Origin: Schistocephalus solidus
Lineage: Eukaryota; Platyhelminthes; Cestoda; Diphyllobothriidea; Diphyllobothriidae
Length of the DNA stretch: 64,000 nucleotides
Direction: 5' to 3'
NCBI GenBank assembly: GCA_017591395.1
Contig: WEDG01000242.1
Location: 496,001-560,000 of the forward strand
Notes under the pieces: generated by a model
The model's database searches: none
Told to the model about the DNA's origin: nothing
The model's input: the letters and a program-made list of their open reading frames with translations, nothing else
Translations under genes and position numbers: made by a program
Shown here: positions 37,690-49,858 of the stretch, piece by piece
Layout: the number at the start of each line of letters is the position of its first letter
Numbering within the stretch: the stretch's first letter is position 1

Positions 37690-38511
37690 GTTCTTGGTGT
37701 TCTATTGCCTGGTGAGTCCCATTAAATTTTACTTTCTCCATCTGCCTACCAAACCGTCGTTTCTGCAAGTGGGGACAGACAATGCTAAAAAGGTGGCGGT
37801 CTGCTCTTGATAAGTTGGGTGATGGAAATGGGCAATCGTAATGCTGCAGGTTAGTAAAAATCCGGAGTGGAGCTTTGCGAAAAGGTGTGCCTCCAGAAAA
37901 AAAAACGATCGAATGATCTAATTAGTGGTCCAGCGAGTCATTTTCGGGCCAGAGATCTTCGAGATCTGGTGTTTAAATTTGACGGTCGTTTGCAACTATG
38001 TCTTAAATGGCCTTTCGATTCGTCGATTAGTAATTGCTCGCAGTCTTGCAGCTGCCTGCATGACTCTAGGCAGAAGTGTCATGGAAACCGACACGTCTGT
38101 ATTCCATCCAGCAATCGCGACGAATGGATGGATTCCCCTCTGGACAATCTCGGACACAATCGACAGGACGCGAGCTGGTGATTCAGTGATAGATAACTTT
38201 ACTTACCGTTTATTGCTCGAAGAACCTCGAGTCTTCCCATCCTGTGGCTGGCGCGTGGCTGGCTGACGTGGGCACATAAATCGGAAGAGTCAATCTCAGC
38301 CTCTCTTGCCCTTATCGTTAACACATTTTTGTATTTTTTTTCAAAATGTACGTTGCATTTCAGTAGTAAAAGCACTTGCCAGACTTCGAACCTTTATTGA
38401 AGAGTATCGAATTCGAGTAAACATACAGTACGCAGGACCTTCCATCTTTGTAAGGCTGACTGTAATGTTAAGGGGCTCTGAACCAGTTAGCAGGTCAATA
38501 TCTGAGAAGAA
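37690..38511. other. No recognised feature
   Basis: Overlapping frames at 37867-38266 (+) show no motif. Confidence 0.35.
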
Positions 38512-38600
38512 GCAGATGCGATCGTTAGGAAAAGAGCTTTATTCGCCTATCGTACCGGATTCACGCTCGGAACTCATCATCAGAACCATGATCAACTCAC
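38512..38600 (+). repeat. Single arm of the 20094-20314 hairpin element
   Basis: AGATGCGATCGTTAGGAAAA, GAGCTTTATTCGCC, CGGATTCACGCTCGGAACTC and CATCATCAGA match one arm of the hairpin insertion at 20108-20300. Here it stands alone, which suggests the hairpin is built from two copies of a dispersed unit. Confidence 0.6.
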
Positions 38601-38794
38601 TAACTGTCAGCGCACAGCATACAGGGTTAATCGCGTCTTATGTCATCGACTTCGTACTTTTTCGGAAGAGCAAGATAAAGGGTAAAATCGTTAATATTTA
38701 GTTGGTATTCGTTGATCTTTCAGAGAAACCTAAGTAAAATCTACCTCTTCCTAGGTAGATTCGTAAAATCCTTACTCCTTCAATAATGGTTGCC

Positions 38795-38981
38795 GTCATT
38801 AGGCTGGCTGATGACGGCTTATAAGCCAGAAATGGCCATTCCAGTCTCCCTTGTCTTTGTCAGTCATCTTATTCTGCCTATATCCTTAGCTGCCTTGCGG
38901 CTGCTGGCGGGGCTCGAGAGTTAGTCCCAAAGCACAACGGGACAAGTGAGTAATGTAACCGATCGGTGAGCACCCAACTAC

Positions 38982-38986
<5 letters not shown>
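38795..38986 (+). repeat. R1 copy without its tRNA-like head
   Basis: GGCTGGCTGATGACGGCTTA, AAATGGCCATTCCAGTCTCC, CTTGTCTTTGTCAGTC and GATCGGTGAGCACC follow the R1 order. The next R1 block would be an ATAATTCATAT stretch; the (AT)n tract begins there. Confidence 0.75.
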
Positions 38987-39054
<68 letters not shown>

Positions 39055-39056
39055 TA
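38987..39056. repeat. (TA)n microsatellite
   Basis: Seventy bases of TA alternation with a single CA interruption at 39049-39050, placed at the distal end of the R1 copy. Confidence 0.95.
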
Positions 39057-40999
39057 GCATTGGCTGATTGAAAACTGGTTGCATGACAGCTGTAAAATGT
39101 GAACCTATTTAATGACCACTCAGGGTCACCGCGTTACTACGCACTCTTCGGAATTTTATTTGGTTCGGATGTCAACCAGCCTACCAAATTCTTGTTCCAA
39201 AAACGCAGATAATGCAAACAGCAGGACCAAATGTCCCTATCATGTGGCTTCACCGAAGATAAATGCAAGTTTTACTCTACAGAGTCCGTCGATATCTGAA
39301 TACAAATGTAGAGGTCAGCCTAATTACCTGTGGGTACCCATCATTTGAAGTCACCGATTACTGAAAGTCAACTTCGAAATAAAACTGCCAAAAACTCGAG
39401 GAATAGCAAAATCGGTTTTCAATATGGTTGAACTTTCTCTCGCAGATACACTGGGAATATTATACTGATTGTTCATGCTGGAAGTGCGTTCAGCGATGGA
39501 GTTGCCGGACACGCTCATCTCGTTGCGGTTTTCAGCTGGATCTAGAGCCTCAGGGGCAGTCGCACAGTGGCTAGTAGCATGGACTGACAAAGACAAGGGA
39601 GATGGGGCTGGCCGTCGTCAGTCATTCTTACCCAAAATCCGTTTTTGGGGCACCTGAGAAGTACGTAGTTAATTTGCTGAAGTTAATTGCTTTCAACGCT
39701 AGGTGACCAATCAATGAGCTGCGTTCCTCTAAGTGACTTAAGTCAGCCTCGGCTTAAGCACGCACTCCTGCTAGACAAGCAGATGTAGAGCTGTGAGTTT
39801 TCTGCTGGCGTTGCTTGTGAACAATTCGAACTTCTGTATGAAAATGGGATTTGTCGCTGATAAGACTAACTGTGATGACTTTGTCATTTCCTCTGAAATT
39901 AATGAGCGAATTTGAAGCTATGTTCATTTTGGAAAGTCAAGTTATCTCAAAACCGGACAAACCCCGACATCCGGCCTTCACGTGCGTTGAAAGTGTGATA
40001 AAACAACTTTCTGATCAAAGTTGCAAAGCCAATCAAAGGGAAATAATAGCATCAGTGACTGTGCATAACTACGTTCGTCACACAAACATTAAGTGAGCAC
40101 TCTACTGCAGTCAACAAAACCACAACATAGATCCTCCGTGGGACACAACTCTCCACCGTAGCCTAAAAGGCGTAAAAACTACTGGAGCGAACGGAACAAC
40201 ATCTGAAAATACGAAATTAACATGACCAATTCTCAAGTCGGCACTTACTCGTTTGCCAAGAAACGGCGGAACTGAGACATTAAATAGGGCCACATCACAC
40301 AACCACTCGTCCGACGAGCCCTTGAAATAACCGAAAACTGCTCATCTCTCACTGGCTATAGAGTTCTAGATCAGAGATAAACTCCTAGCCCCTGTTAAAA
40401 TTACTTCTTATTAGCATGCCATAATTATCCTTACAAATAAACAATAGATTTGCGCGCTCAAATTAACGGCACGAGAGGGTGTGGATGTGGGTGGCTCACT
40501 GTCAAAAGTCCTTAACATCACCACGTGAACAGTGAAGAGAGAGAGAGCTACGCTTTATTTTGAAAGATAAATTCCAAAACATTCAGCAAAAAAGGTCCTC
40601 CATTCACCGTGAAGAATCGTCCTTGAATGCGTCTCAAAATATCGATCAATTTGGCCTTCCTTCCAAATGGTGCCAGCGTCGTGCGCTGATGACCTCAATT
40701 CGTTGTTCGAATAAACAAATAGTGTTAAAATTCAAGTATATAATGGTTGAAATATGTCAATCGACGTACATATAAGAGGGTTCACATGCAAATGGACAGC
40801 AGAAAAGATGGCGCCTCAATTTCAAAAGCCCATGGGCAAAGAGTTTCGCAGGTGCCAGCAACAATAAGTCTGAACCTTTTATCAGTATATGATGTTGCAA
40901 TTTTAATTTCAGTGTATATAACCCAATGTCTAAGTCAGTAAGTCTAAGGGTACCCGATGTTGTGGTATTATAGATGTCAATCAGCACACCTTTCTCTCA
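39057..40999. repeat. Mostly featureless; R1 fragment at 39540-39650 (-)
   Basis: At 39552-39640 the minus strand shows the R1 order: GGTAAGAATGACTGACGACG-like spacer, CATCTCCCTTGTCTTTGTCA, then GCTACTAGCCACTGTGCGAC. No other feature recognised. Confidence 0.5.
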
Positions 41000-41125
41000 T
41001 TTGGTCAATTTGGAAAACTCAGCAGTTTTAGTGGGGTTTGAACTCACGACCGCAAGTATAGGGCTTGAATGAAACTAGTGCTCTAACCGCCTGAGCTACG
41101 ATGTCCTATCGGAAGGCATGAATTT
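41000..41125 (-). repeat. R3 tRNA-like SINE copy
   Basis: The minus strand reads ACATCGTAGCTCAGGCGGTT then AGAGC (good A-box and D-arm), a long middle part, then GTCGTGAGTTCAAACCCCAC (B-box and T-arm) and a tail AAACTGCTGAGTTTTCC. It is the best-preserved A-box among the R3 copies. Confidence 0.7.
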
Positions 41126-44100
41126 ATTCCTAGACTCTTTTCCTCAGCTCTCTTTCTCTCCTGTGAATTGAGCCCAATACCGGTTGGTTAGTGATCCATA
41201 TGAAACTTGCAAGTAGAAATCTGGACGCGAATCTGAGCCTCACTTTTGTTTACTAGACCAAAGCCCTCGAATCCGAGATGAGATCCATTAGAATAGTAGG
41301 TACGGCCTTTGACGTTGAAGACATGAATCCTAAAGAAACTATCGGTAAGAACAGTTTTATGGCGTAACCAGTTACGTTTATTTTCTAAATGTTCATGCCA
41401 CATTTGCTATTAGCATAAACTCAAATTCGGGGACGTTAACAGGGCAGTTTAATTAGACTGTGCATTTTTCTCCGGTTCTTTACATTAGCCTAAATCCTAC
41501 AACATTGCTAAATTTTGCCAGTAGTGACTGCTTCGATCCCTGTGACCTTGTCGCTCCTTATGGCGTGAATGATCACTGGGCCAGACTGTATTGTCACCAG
41601 AAAGCAAATGACAAGCTCTTACAGTGGACAGTGTGTGCGCAGAACCTAAAAAGATAGCTCCCTACAGAGACTTATACAGGAAAGGAAAAGCTACTGGCTG
41701 TGGGAATGCTGATAAGCTGTCCGCATAACGAAGATGGAAAAAGCAGAATGGAGTCGTCGCACAGCATCCACTGTCCATGAGGGCAGTGATTTTGCGGGCT
41801 TGAGCAGCTGAAGCTGTTGGAAGATAAAGAAGTCCAGCAGATGTGACTAGATAGTACGGTGTCGAACTGGCTCAGCCGGTGAAGCTCATTTTACCTCCCC
41901 TGACTCAGGAAGATAACCGCCCGTTGGCGAATAGAGAAAATCCCTCTGCTACATTGTTTAGTCGCAGAGATCCAGGATACCCGGTTGGTTAGGGTAGTTT
42001 GGATGGCAGATGTTGTGTAACCGTCATCAGTACAACCCACATGGCGTACAGTTGCTAGCGCAAAAAATTGTTTTAACAACGGAGCCCCTCCTCACCCCCA
42101 GTTAGTTACGGATAGGATACTGACCGCGGGCCCACCATGCCGGAGCCGGGGCACAGCGCAACGCGAGGGGGGCGGGGCGATTTGGGTTAGCGCAACTGAG
42201 CACGGCGTCGGCTACAGCTGGGGTAGTCCTGATTACCTCCACCCGCCACCGCAGTTGCCACCCCGGCTACCGTTAATTGCGGTCTAACGGGTGCGCAATT
42301 AGGCGACTTTTTCCCGTCCTCAACCCATAATCACCCGGAGCTGAAAACAACGCGTTGGCCGTGGGATGGAGGGGAGCACGGTGAGAGGCCAGTGCTGTCG
42401 CGTGGGTTGCGCAACGTCGCGCGCTAGTTGCTACAGCAGCACCAGCACGCTGCTCGAGCCCCTAATTTCGTTAGAGGCAGCGAGCGGAGACGGATTTATC
42501 CCAACAGGGACTGCGTGTAGGCGTCGCACGACTAGGGTTTTGGAGAGGGCTATAATCTATTAACACTTGTGCACGCGAAGGCTGGCGAAATGTACAGAAC
42601 CAGCGACCGCACGACTGTTTGAATGAGCAAGAGGCTGGAGGCGATGCTGGCTAGTGGGGGCGAAGCTTGCTGCAATTTGTGACCCAAAAGTTTCAATTTT
42701 ATTTCAGCTCTTGCTTGGTACACCTCCCTCCTAATTACTATTAGCAAAATTTTAGTAGAACACAAAGTCTTGCATGACATTGACTTATGACGACGCCGCA
42801 GAAGGTGAATCGATTCCATATGTTTTATTCTCCCTAGTTACTTGACCGCAACAGGACTCACGGATGCAGGACTAAGGGAGATTTAAACAGCCCAGAAAGC
42901 AATTGAATATGGCCTTTTTGATCAAATAATGCAAAGGAACACCGAGCGAGGCCTTTTATTGAAGCATTCGCACCTGTTTCTCTAAAGTCGTTACTCGTGA
43001 TAGTTAACAAAACAAAGCAGATTTCCCAATTTGACAGCTTTGAATGAGCGTTAGTGACGGGTAAATGACCAGGCAACAACTGTGACTTTACCATCAAAAT
43101 CCCCTTTCCAAGGCAAACCCGTAAGCGAGTTATAAACAGAGCACTGAAGTCAGTCTTCTCACATGCACTCCCGGCTGCTGAAACCTATGCACTGCCATCA
43201 AATGCTCCGGTTTTTCAGACAGACGAAAAAGGCACGTTATCATCTGTATGTGTAGTTCTTCATTTTCTCATATACAGCCATCTACGTTGATCGAAAAAAA
43301 CATGGCAATTTTTTAAGAGAGGGCATATCCAGTGGCTCTCTTATCTCATGCAATTTCAACCGAAATTCTGAAAGGTGTTTTCGGTTCGAACAATTTATTT
43401 AAGGTTTTAATACTGATCATCGTGCAGCCTACTCACAAGGTAGTTCAGTCACGTCAAGCTGCCGGACACTCATCGCTCGTGTTACGCTGCCCACAAGCTA
43501 TTGAACAGCTGCTGACGGAGATCGAGAGCACACCTACCATTATTTATTATTTTTACGTCAGTAAATAGTAAGTTACAAATCAAAAATGTCTTATTTTTTA
43601 AGAAAGGTCGTTTTTTGCGGCTTTTTTGTTTGGGGGGAAGAGTTTGCGTAACAGGAAGTTTTGTATCAAAGTCATGATATTTAATGAATAAGCAAGTCTA
43701 CTGTTGGGCTAGGAAAGTGCTTCCACATGGTAAATATTGCGAGTTTTTCATATGTATTGAGTTTGATTTTGATAAAGCCCACGGACAATTATCGGCTTGA
43801 CAAACGGAAGAAGACAGTCCGATGCTCACACATGTGTTTCATCTGACGCACCCAGGAGGAGTTCAGTGGGTCTCCCAGCGTTCTTCAGTTGCCTCGACAT
43901 AGATTACCACTATTTGTAAGACGAATTCCAGTTAAAATGCTGCCTTTATTAATTTTCCCCGAAAATTAATGCATGAAATTGAAGTAAATCCTTTAAAAGG
44001 AAGCTTTATAGGGTCGGTCGGAAAGTTGAGGCAATTATTTGAGCTGAACTCTATTAGTTACTGAGCAATAATTGCGTTATATTCACAGGCTGGCAAACAG

Positions 44101-44774
44101 CAGTCAGTACTATATAAATACCTAATTAATTTGCCACACTGATAATGCGGGTGATAGGAAAAAGTCCGACACATATTTTTCTTTTTACTCAGTGGTCAGT
44201 TTCTTACTTTTTCTTGAAATTTGGCACTTAAAGGAAGGTTATGCGTAGTTTTTTTTAAAAAGTTGTCCAATTGCCGATTGATTTAGAGTCCGACCTGCCA
44301 CTGTATTTGCATTTTCAGTTTAGATTACATATGTCCTCCGTGGAAGGAATATCATGCATTGTCGTAGGCCGTTAGGGCGATAGTAGGTAAGGCTAATGCA
44401 TTTTTACAACAGGGCATTTATAAGGGACACGATGCTATTTGAATGGAAAATAGTTCGCAACTAGAAACTTTTTCAAATCAAAAGGCATCCCTTCTTCGAG
44501 TAAATGATTTGAAGACGTGAGTTGCTAGCAAATGAGCAAAAGAAAGCTTATTTTTTGCTCATGTTTTCTATAAATTATATTGAAATATAAAAGTCTATCG
44601 AAATTCTATAAAAAATACACAATACTTATGTACTTATTTTTTTGATCAAGTGAGGTATTTCCGAGGCTGAAAAGATATTATTTCAAAAGCCTGTATCCTG
44701 ATGTGTTGAAAATATCTGAGATTTATCTCCAAAATAGTAGATATTAGGAGTTTTGAATACTTCATTTGCCTCAA
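41126..44774. other. No gene recognised; GC-rich patch at 42120-42440
   Basis: From about 42120 to 42440 the DNA becomes GC-rich and CpG-rich (for example GCGCAACGCGAGGGGGGCGG), unlike the AT-rich sequence on both sides. It could be a CpG-rich promoter region or a GC-rich repeat; no exon was recognised beside it. The rest of the stretch shows nothing. Confidence 0.35.
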
Positions 44775-44900
44775 TTGTGAACAATTCGGTAACCCCGGTG
44801 GGATTCGAACCCACGAGAGCAAGGGAAACACTTTAATACAGCCAACAGTCTAGCCACTTGAACTACGAGGCCCCACCGGGAGCTGTGAGTTTAGTACCAC
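44775..44900 (-). repeat. R3 tRNA-like SINE copy with foldable cloverleaf
   Basis: On the minus strand: possible seven-pair acceptor stem GGCCTCG with CGGGGTT (three wobbles), D-arm from TAGTTCAAGTGGCTAGAC, an anticodon-like arm around GTATTAA, a long variable part, and a perfect T-arm (GTGGG, loop TTCGAAT, CCCAC). The recurrence of the family with a shared non-tRNA tail argues for a SINE rather than a functional tRNA gene. Confidence 0.7.
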
Positions 44901-46109
44901 GTACGCAGTTATTCCTAATCTCAAATGCATTTTATAAATTACGTGAGCTCAGAAACTGACTGTACTTTTTCTCAAACATGTGTGCAACAACAATTTGGTA
45001 AGATCAGTGCACAGGAGACACTGGGTTTAACTTACGAGACAATATGTATAGAGCGCTGCTTACTTGAACAAACTGACGAGCAGCGTGGTGCTGGCTTTAG
45101 CTAAAGAGATGTTCGAGCACTTGGTGAAAATCTGTCTGCTCTTCGCGCTAACTTCAGCTGGTTTGACAGTAAAACCTACTGAGTGCTAATATTTAGCTGC
45201 ACTATGGCAATTGTTATTGACAGAGATTATTCCCTGACAATCTCTTGATTTCGGCATACAACAGCACCTGAGAGGAATGCCTGTGATGAATTAGCCTGCC
45301 AGAACGGTAGTACAGCCAGGCCTTCCAATAATGACGAATCTCAAAAAAACGAAATTTTATCTCCACCATATATATTAAAGCGAAATACACCTATAATTTG
45401 TTAAAGGCATTTTAAAGCTTAATAAATACTTCAAACACTAGTCTCTCCAACGCTCCTATAAATCCTTCCTGTCCTGTCCTTCCTGTACACTCTTAAATAT
45501 ACACAAGAATATAATAAGAATATAAACATCCCGTAAAATATCGGAAATCCGCGGAACGAGTCCAAGGAGAAAACCCGTGGAGTATCAAGTCCACGAAAAG
45601 CAAACCACGAAGTAGGGAGGGATAACTGTACCGATAAATAGTAGGGAAACTGGAATGGTCATTTCTTGCTCATTTGCCCTATTTAGCCAGTCATACCCAA
45701 ACGCAAGCCAGAAACACCTTAAAGTTGATTTCGTGCCCACTTTGTCATCGAACATTCCGTCGGGTGAGCCGCTGACTCGCGCTCTGTTTGTTGCAATCGC
45801 GAGTATTCTTTTGCACAACCGCTAGTGTGTTTGTAAGAAGGAAAAAGCGTGACCCTTCTCATGAATGTCATTTTTACGCGACAAGAGATGTCACGTTAAT
45901 TTACATACCGGAACCTTAAGTCATCACATTAAAGACTTCCCCACTCATATTCTTCTCAGCACTATTTGCGTAGGGCAATATTTTGCCAACTTTATGGGTT
46001 AGACAAGAGAATAAGTAAACCCCGTGTTACAAGTGGCCTTTCACTTAATTTATTGAAGATACCAATAAACGCATATTTCGATAATTGTAAAGTTTTCTTA
46101 CATGTTCGG
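44901..46109. repeat. R1 fragment at 45600-45720 (-); otherwise nothing recognised
   Basis: The minus strand near 45705-45640 reads GTTTGGGTATGACTGGCTAA and AAATGACCATTCCAGTTTCC, the R1 spacer and next block. The tRNA-like head is eroded. Confidence 0.5.
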
Positions 46110-46254
46110 CAGTGAACTCAAATATGCCTCCCCCCGTCGACAGGACATGGAAACAGGAACCGCTCATAATAGAGGTGGCTTTGCACTAAAGTTCAGGGAA
46201 ATTAAGTTCAAAGTTAGGGTTGCGGTAAAGGGTAGGGTCGGGTAGATAGGGTGG

Positions 46255-46480
46255 TATCGAAAAAGGATAAGAGAGATAGGAATGACCATTTCGGCATATT
46301 AGCCCTCATCAGCCAGCCATACCGACTCATTATGTAGAGCACCTTGGAATCGAAGTCGACATAGTTGGTCATTGAGTCTAACGCTCTAGCAAGGAGCCAT
46401 GGGCCTGTTTTCCTGCCATTTGTGATCGTAAACACGAATTATACCAGATGGGCGCTTACCGATCAGGATAGGGAACGTGC
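46255..46480 (-). repeat. R1 tRNA-like copy nested in the F element
   Basis: Read on the minus strand: AACAGGCCCATGGCTCCTTG then CTAGAGCG (A-box side), GACTCAATGACCAACTATG, TTCGATTCCAAGG (B-box side), then the spacer GGTATGGCTGGCTGATGAGG and CATTCCTATCTCTC. It is more complete on the tRNA-like side than most dispersed R1 copies. Confidence 0.7.
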
Positions 46481-46564
46481 TTGTTCTTTGTGCGTTCCTG
46501 AAATTTAGCACAAAGCCACCTATATTACGTAGGACTGGGGCTTTCCAATTCCCGTGTCCTGTCT

Positions 46565-46583
46565 GGGGGGGGGGGGGGGGGGG
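46565..46583 (+). repeat. G19 homopolymer
   Basis: Nineteen consecutive G residues at the outer end of the F element's right arm, where other copies have four to six G. Confidence 0.9.
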
Positions 46584-46894
46584 CTATAATCAATGCCGGT
46601 CGAAGTTGCTAGAGAAACCAGACAGAGACATGAGTCAACCCAAATCACTCTACATATATGTCCTAAAGAAGAGGTTTCAGTAGGCGTTTTGTCGACTCAT
46701 GCGGTATCCCTCTTGTATCGGTCTGCGTAAAGCACACACAGTTTTTATTGTTATAGAATCCCCTGTGCAGGTTGTCTTACAGGTTGGATTCGTTCTTTAT
46801 GGCATTGCAGGTTGCTCACATGTGCCGGAACTTCATTTTGTACCTCCTTTCACTCTCTGAAGGTCACTGCGATTGCTTTTAACCATGAAATGTC

Positions 46895-47050
46895 AGTTCA
46901 ACCGTCATAATTGACAACGTCTACTATGGGCTCCACCTAGTGGATGTAGGACGGTGGCTTGCGCGTGAATTTGTTTACTTTACAGTAGACTGTACAAGAT
47001 CTGCTACTCTTGCTTTCCCAGTCTAGGACCTGTGTTAATAGTCTAAAAAG
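46895..47050 (+). repeat. R2 dispersed repeat, proximal part
   Basis: CAGTTCAACCGTCATAATTG, GGACGGTGGCTTGCGCGTGA, TACAGTAGACTGTACAAGAT and CTACTCTTGCTTTCC follow the R2 order. The distal half is missing. Confidence 0.6.
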
Positions 47051-47697
47051 TAGGATAAGAACTACAAAACACTGCAGTTGCTTTGACGAAAAGGGTAAGT
47101 GTTATTCTACTTTAACATCCTATTTGAAATACGTCAATTTCGAAGCATGGATTTAGTAGATGAAGTAAGTAAACAGAATTCTTACTAAATTGCTGGATAC
47201 TAAATAATTGATATTGATCTACCTTTTCAAAGCTCAGAGCAACATGCTGTCTGTCTGGATATTACAGTATAATGTAATAGAAGAAGGTGAATTATTACAA
47301 GACATCCCAGTGTCCTTCTAAATAGTTATTATTCCTGGCTGAATTCAAGATGCAAACGGTTCAATGGCAAGTTGCCAAGCACCTGGACGGTGTCATTACT
47401 ATGCTGCTGTTAAAACGGGAGATTCTCTCAAGTGAGTGATATAAGTGAATACCCGAACACTCTCAGTTCTACGGATTGCTGTCAGCCAAATATTCCGGTA
47501 AAATTTACCTAGTGATGCAGACTCAGACTCTCTTCTGCTGAATACGTCACTAGAGGTTACTCTTATTGTAGACTTGGAGAGGTTAAACGAGACAGAACAG
47601 GCATCTCCACAGATTGCTTCACAGAGGACGGATGTGCTGTTCAACTGAGTCATCACATATTCCACCTCGAGTAGTTTTCTGAGTAGAGCTACGGTCG
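47051..47697. other. No recognised feature
   Basis: An 88-codon minus frame at 47399-47665 shows no motif. Confidence 0.35.
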
Positions 47698-47934
47698 TCT
47701 AAAGAGGACATGAAAATGGAAAACACCCTGTCTACTTAAAGTAGGTGGCCATGCGATAAATTTCAAGAAGTTGAAATGTTCCCATGTCATAAAAAAACAC
47801 AAACCCTAACACCAAACTTAATCATAACCTTGAAAAACCCTAAATGTAGCCCTAACCCTCCCCTTAATCCCGAATCTAAGTTCCTCAAAACCTCATGTAT
47901 TGTGGGCAGTTCCCATTCCCGCGTCCTCTTTAGA
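47698..47934. mobile_element. F foldback element with precise 12-bp ends
   Basis: Begins TCTAAAGAGGAC and ends GTCCTCTTTAGA, a perfect 12-bp terminal inverted repeat; the arms continue with ATGAAAATGG against CCATTCCCGC. Inner arms are AGTAGGTGGCCATGCGATAA and CCTCATGTATT. The core (47800-47875) is a CCCTAAC-like run. Confidence 0.8.
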
Positions 47935-48269
47935 ACCATTTCCTGTTCCTGACTTTCCGCATCCTGTGAGGGTTTGATTGACGTAATTAGGAAGGGACTT
48001 TTGATCGAATGATGCAAGGAACGGAAAACAGGCAAGCAACCGGCTTTCCTCACACTCGGAAGACGGCACTCTGCCACAGAGGGGTGTGCAATTCACTTAC
48101 AATGATACTCGAGGAAGACGCCAAAGGCAGAACGGAGCGTTTTCACTGTACATATGCTTATTTCTATACATAAGCAGGCAAGTACAATAAACATATTAAT
48201 GGCTGTTTATTAATTGCATGCATGTATGCATGTGCAAGGATGAACGGAGTTGATTAACCACACCCTGGG

Positions 48270-48631
<362 letters not shown>

Positions 48632-48639
48632 CACACACA

Positions 48640-48680
<41 letters not shown>

Positions 48681-48797
48681 CACATCATCATCATCATCAC
48701 ATCATCATCATCATCATCATCATCATCACCATCATCATCATCAACACACATCACATCATCACACATCATCACACATCACATCATCACTATCATCATC

Positions 48798-48829
<32 letters not shown>

Positions 48830-49160
48830 CATCATCATTATCATCACACATCATTACTACATACATCATCATCACACACACACACCACACATCATCACTA
48901 CACATCATCATCATCACTCATCATCATCACACACACACATCATCATCACTACCACCATCATTTCACATCATCCACCACCACACATCACACATCATCATTA
49001 CATCATCATCACTTCATCATCATCATCACACACACACACACATTACATCACACACACACACACATCACATCATCATCACATCACACATTATCATCTAATC
49101 ATCATCATCATCATCATCACACACACCACCACACACATCATCATCACACACACATTACCA

Positions 49161-49198
<38 letters not shown>

Positions 49199-49265
49199 AC
49201 ACACACATCATCACATCACACACACACACACACATCACCACACACACACACACACACACACATCA

Positions 49266-49307
<42 letters not shown>

Positions 49308-49398
49308 TACCATCATCATCATCACACACACACACATCACACACACACACACACACACATTACCATCACATCACATCACCACACACATCACACACACA

Positions 49399-49449
<51 letters not shown>

Positions 49450-49515
49450 ATCATCACACATCACACACACACACACACACACATCATCATCACACACACA
49501 TCATCATCAACATCA

Positions 49516-49563
<48 letters not shown>

Positions 49564-49688
49564 CACACACACACATCACCATCACACATCATCACACATC
49601 ACACACACACACACATCATCACACACACACACACACATCATCATCACACACACACACACATCACATCACATCATCATCATCATCATCA

Positions 49689-49734
<46 letters not shown>

Positions 49735-49815
49735 CATCATCATCATCATCACACACATCACACACACATCATCATCATCACTACACACACACACACACAC
49801 ACATCATCATCATCA

Positions 49816-49849
<34 letters not shown>

Positions 49850-49858
49850 ACACATCAC
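48632..49858. repeat. Composite (ATC)n/(CA)n island
   Basis: ATC and CA repeats interleave in blocks of changing length. The left part is mostly ATC and the right part mostly CA. Together with the pure ATC array it makes about 1.6 kb of simple sequence. It ends 1.2 kb downstream of the TTLL stop codon. Confidence 0.95.

Larger units (their letters stand above)
46110..46600. mobile_element. F foldback element interrupted by an R1 insertion
   Basis: The left arm GACAGGACATGGAAACAGGA to GAGGTGGCTTTGCACTAAAG (46138-46191) pairs with the right arm CTGAAATTTAGCACAAAGCC to CCAATTCCCGTGTCCTGTC (46498-46565). The left half of the core is AGTTAGGGTTGCGGTAAAGG. From about 46255 to 46480 the core is replaced by an R1 copy in minus orientation, with spacer, tRNA-like head and distal block in order. 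GATAGGGT before and GATAGGGA after the insert may be its target duplication. Confidence 0.75.

Noticed and set aside
44790..44880. Functional tRNA gene
   Set aside because: A cloverleaf can be drawn, but with several wobbles and an over-long middle, and the same unit recurs with a shared tail elsewhere. A SINE is the better reading.
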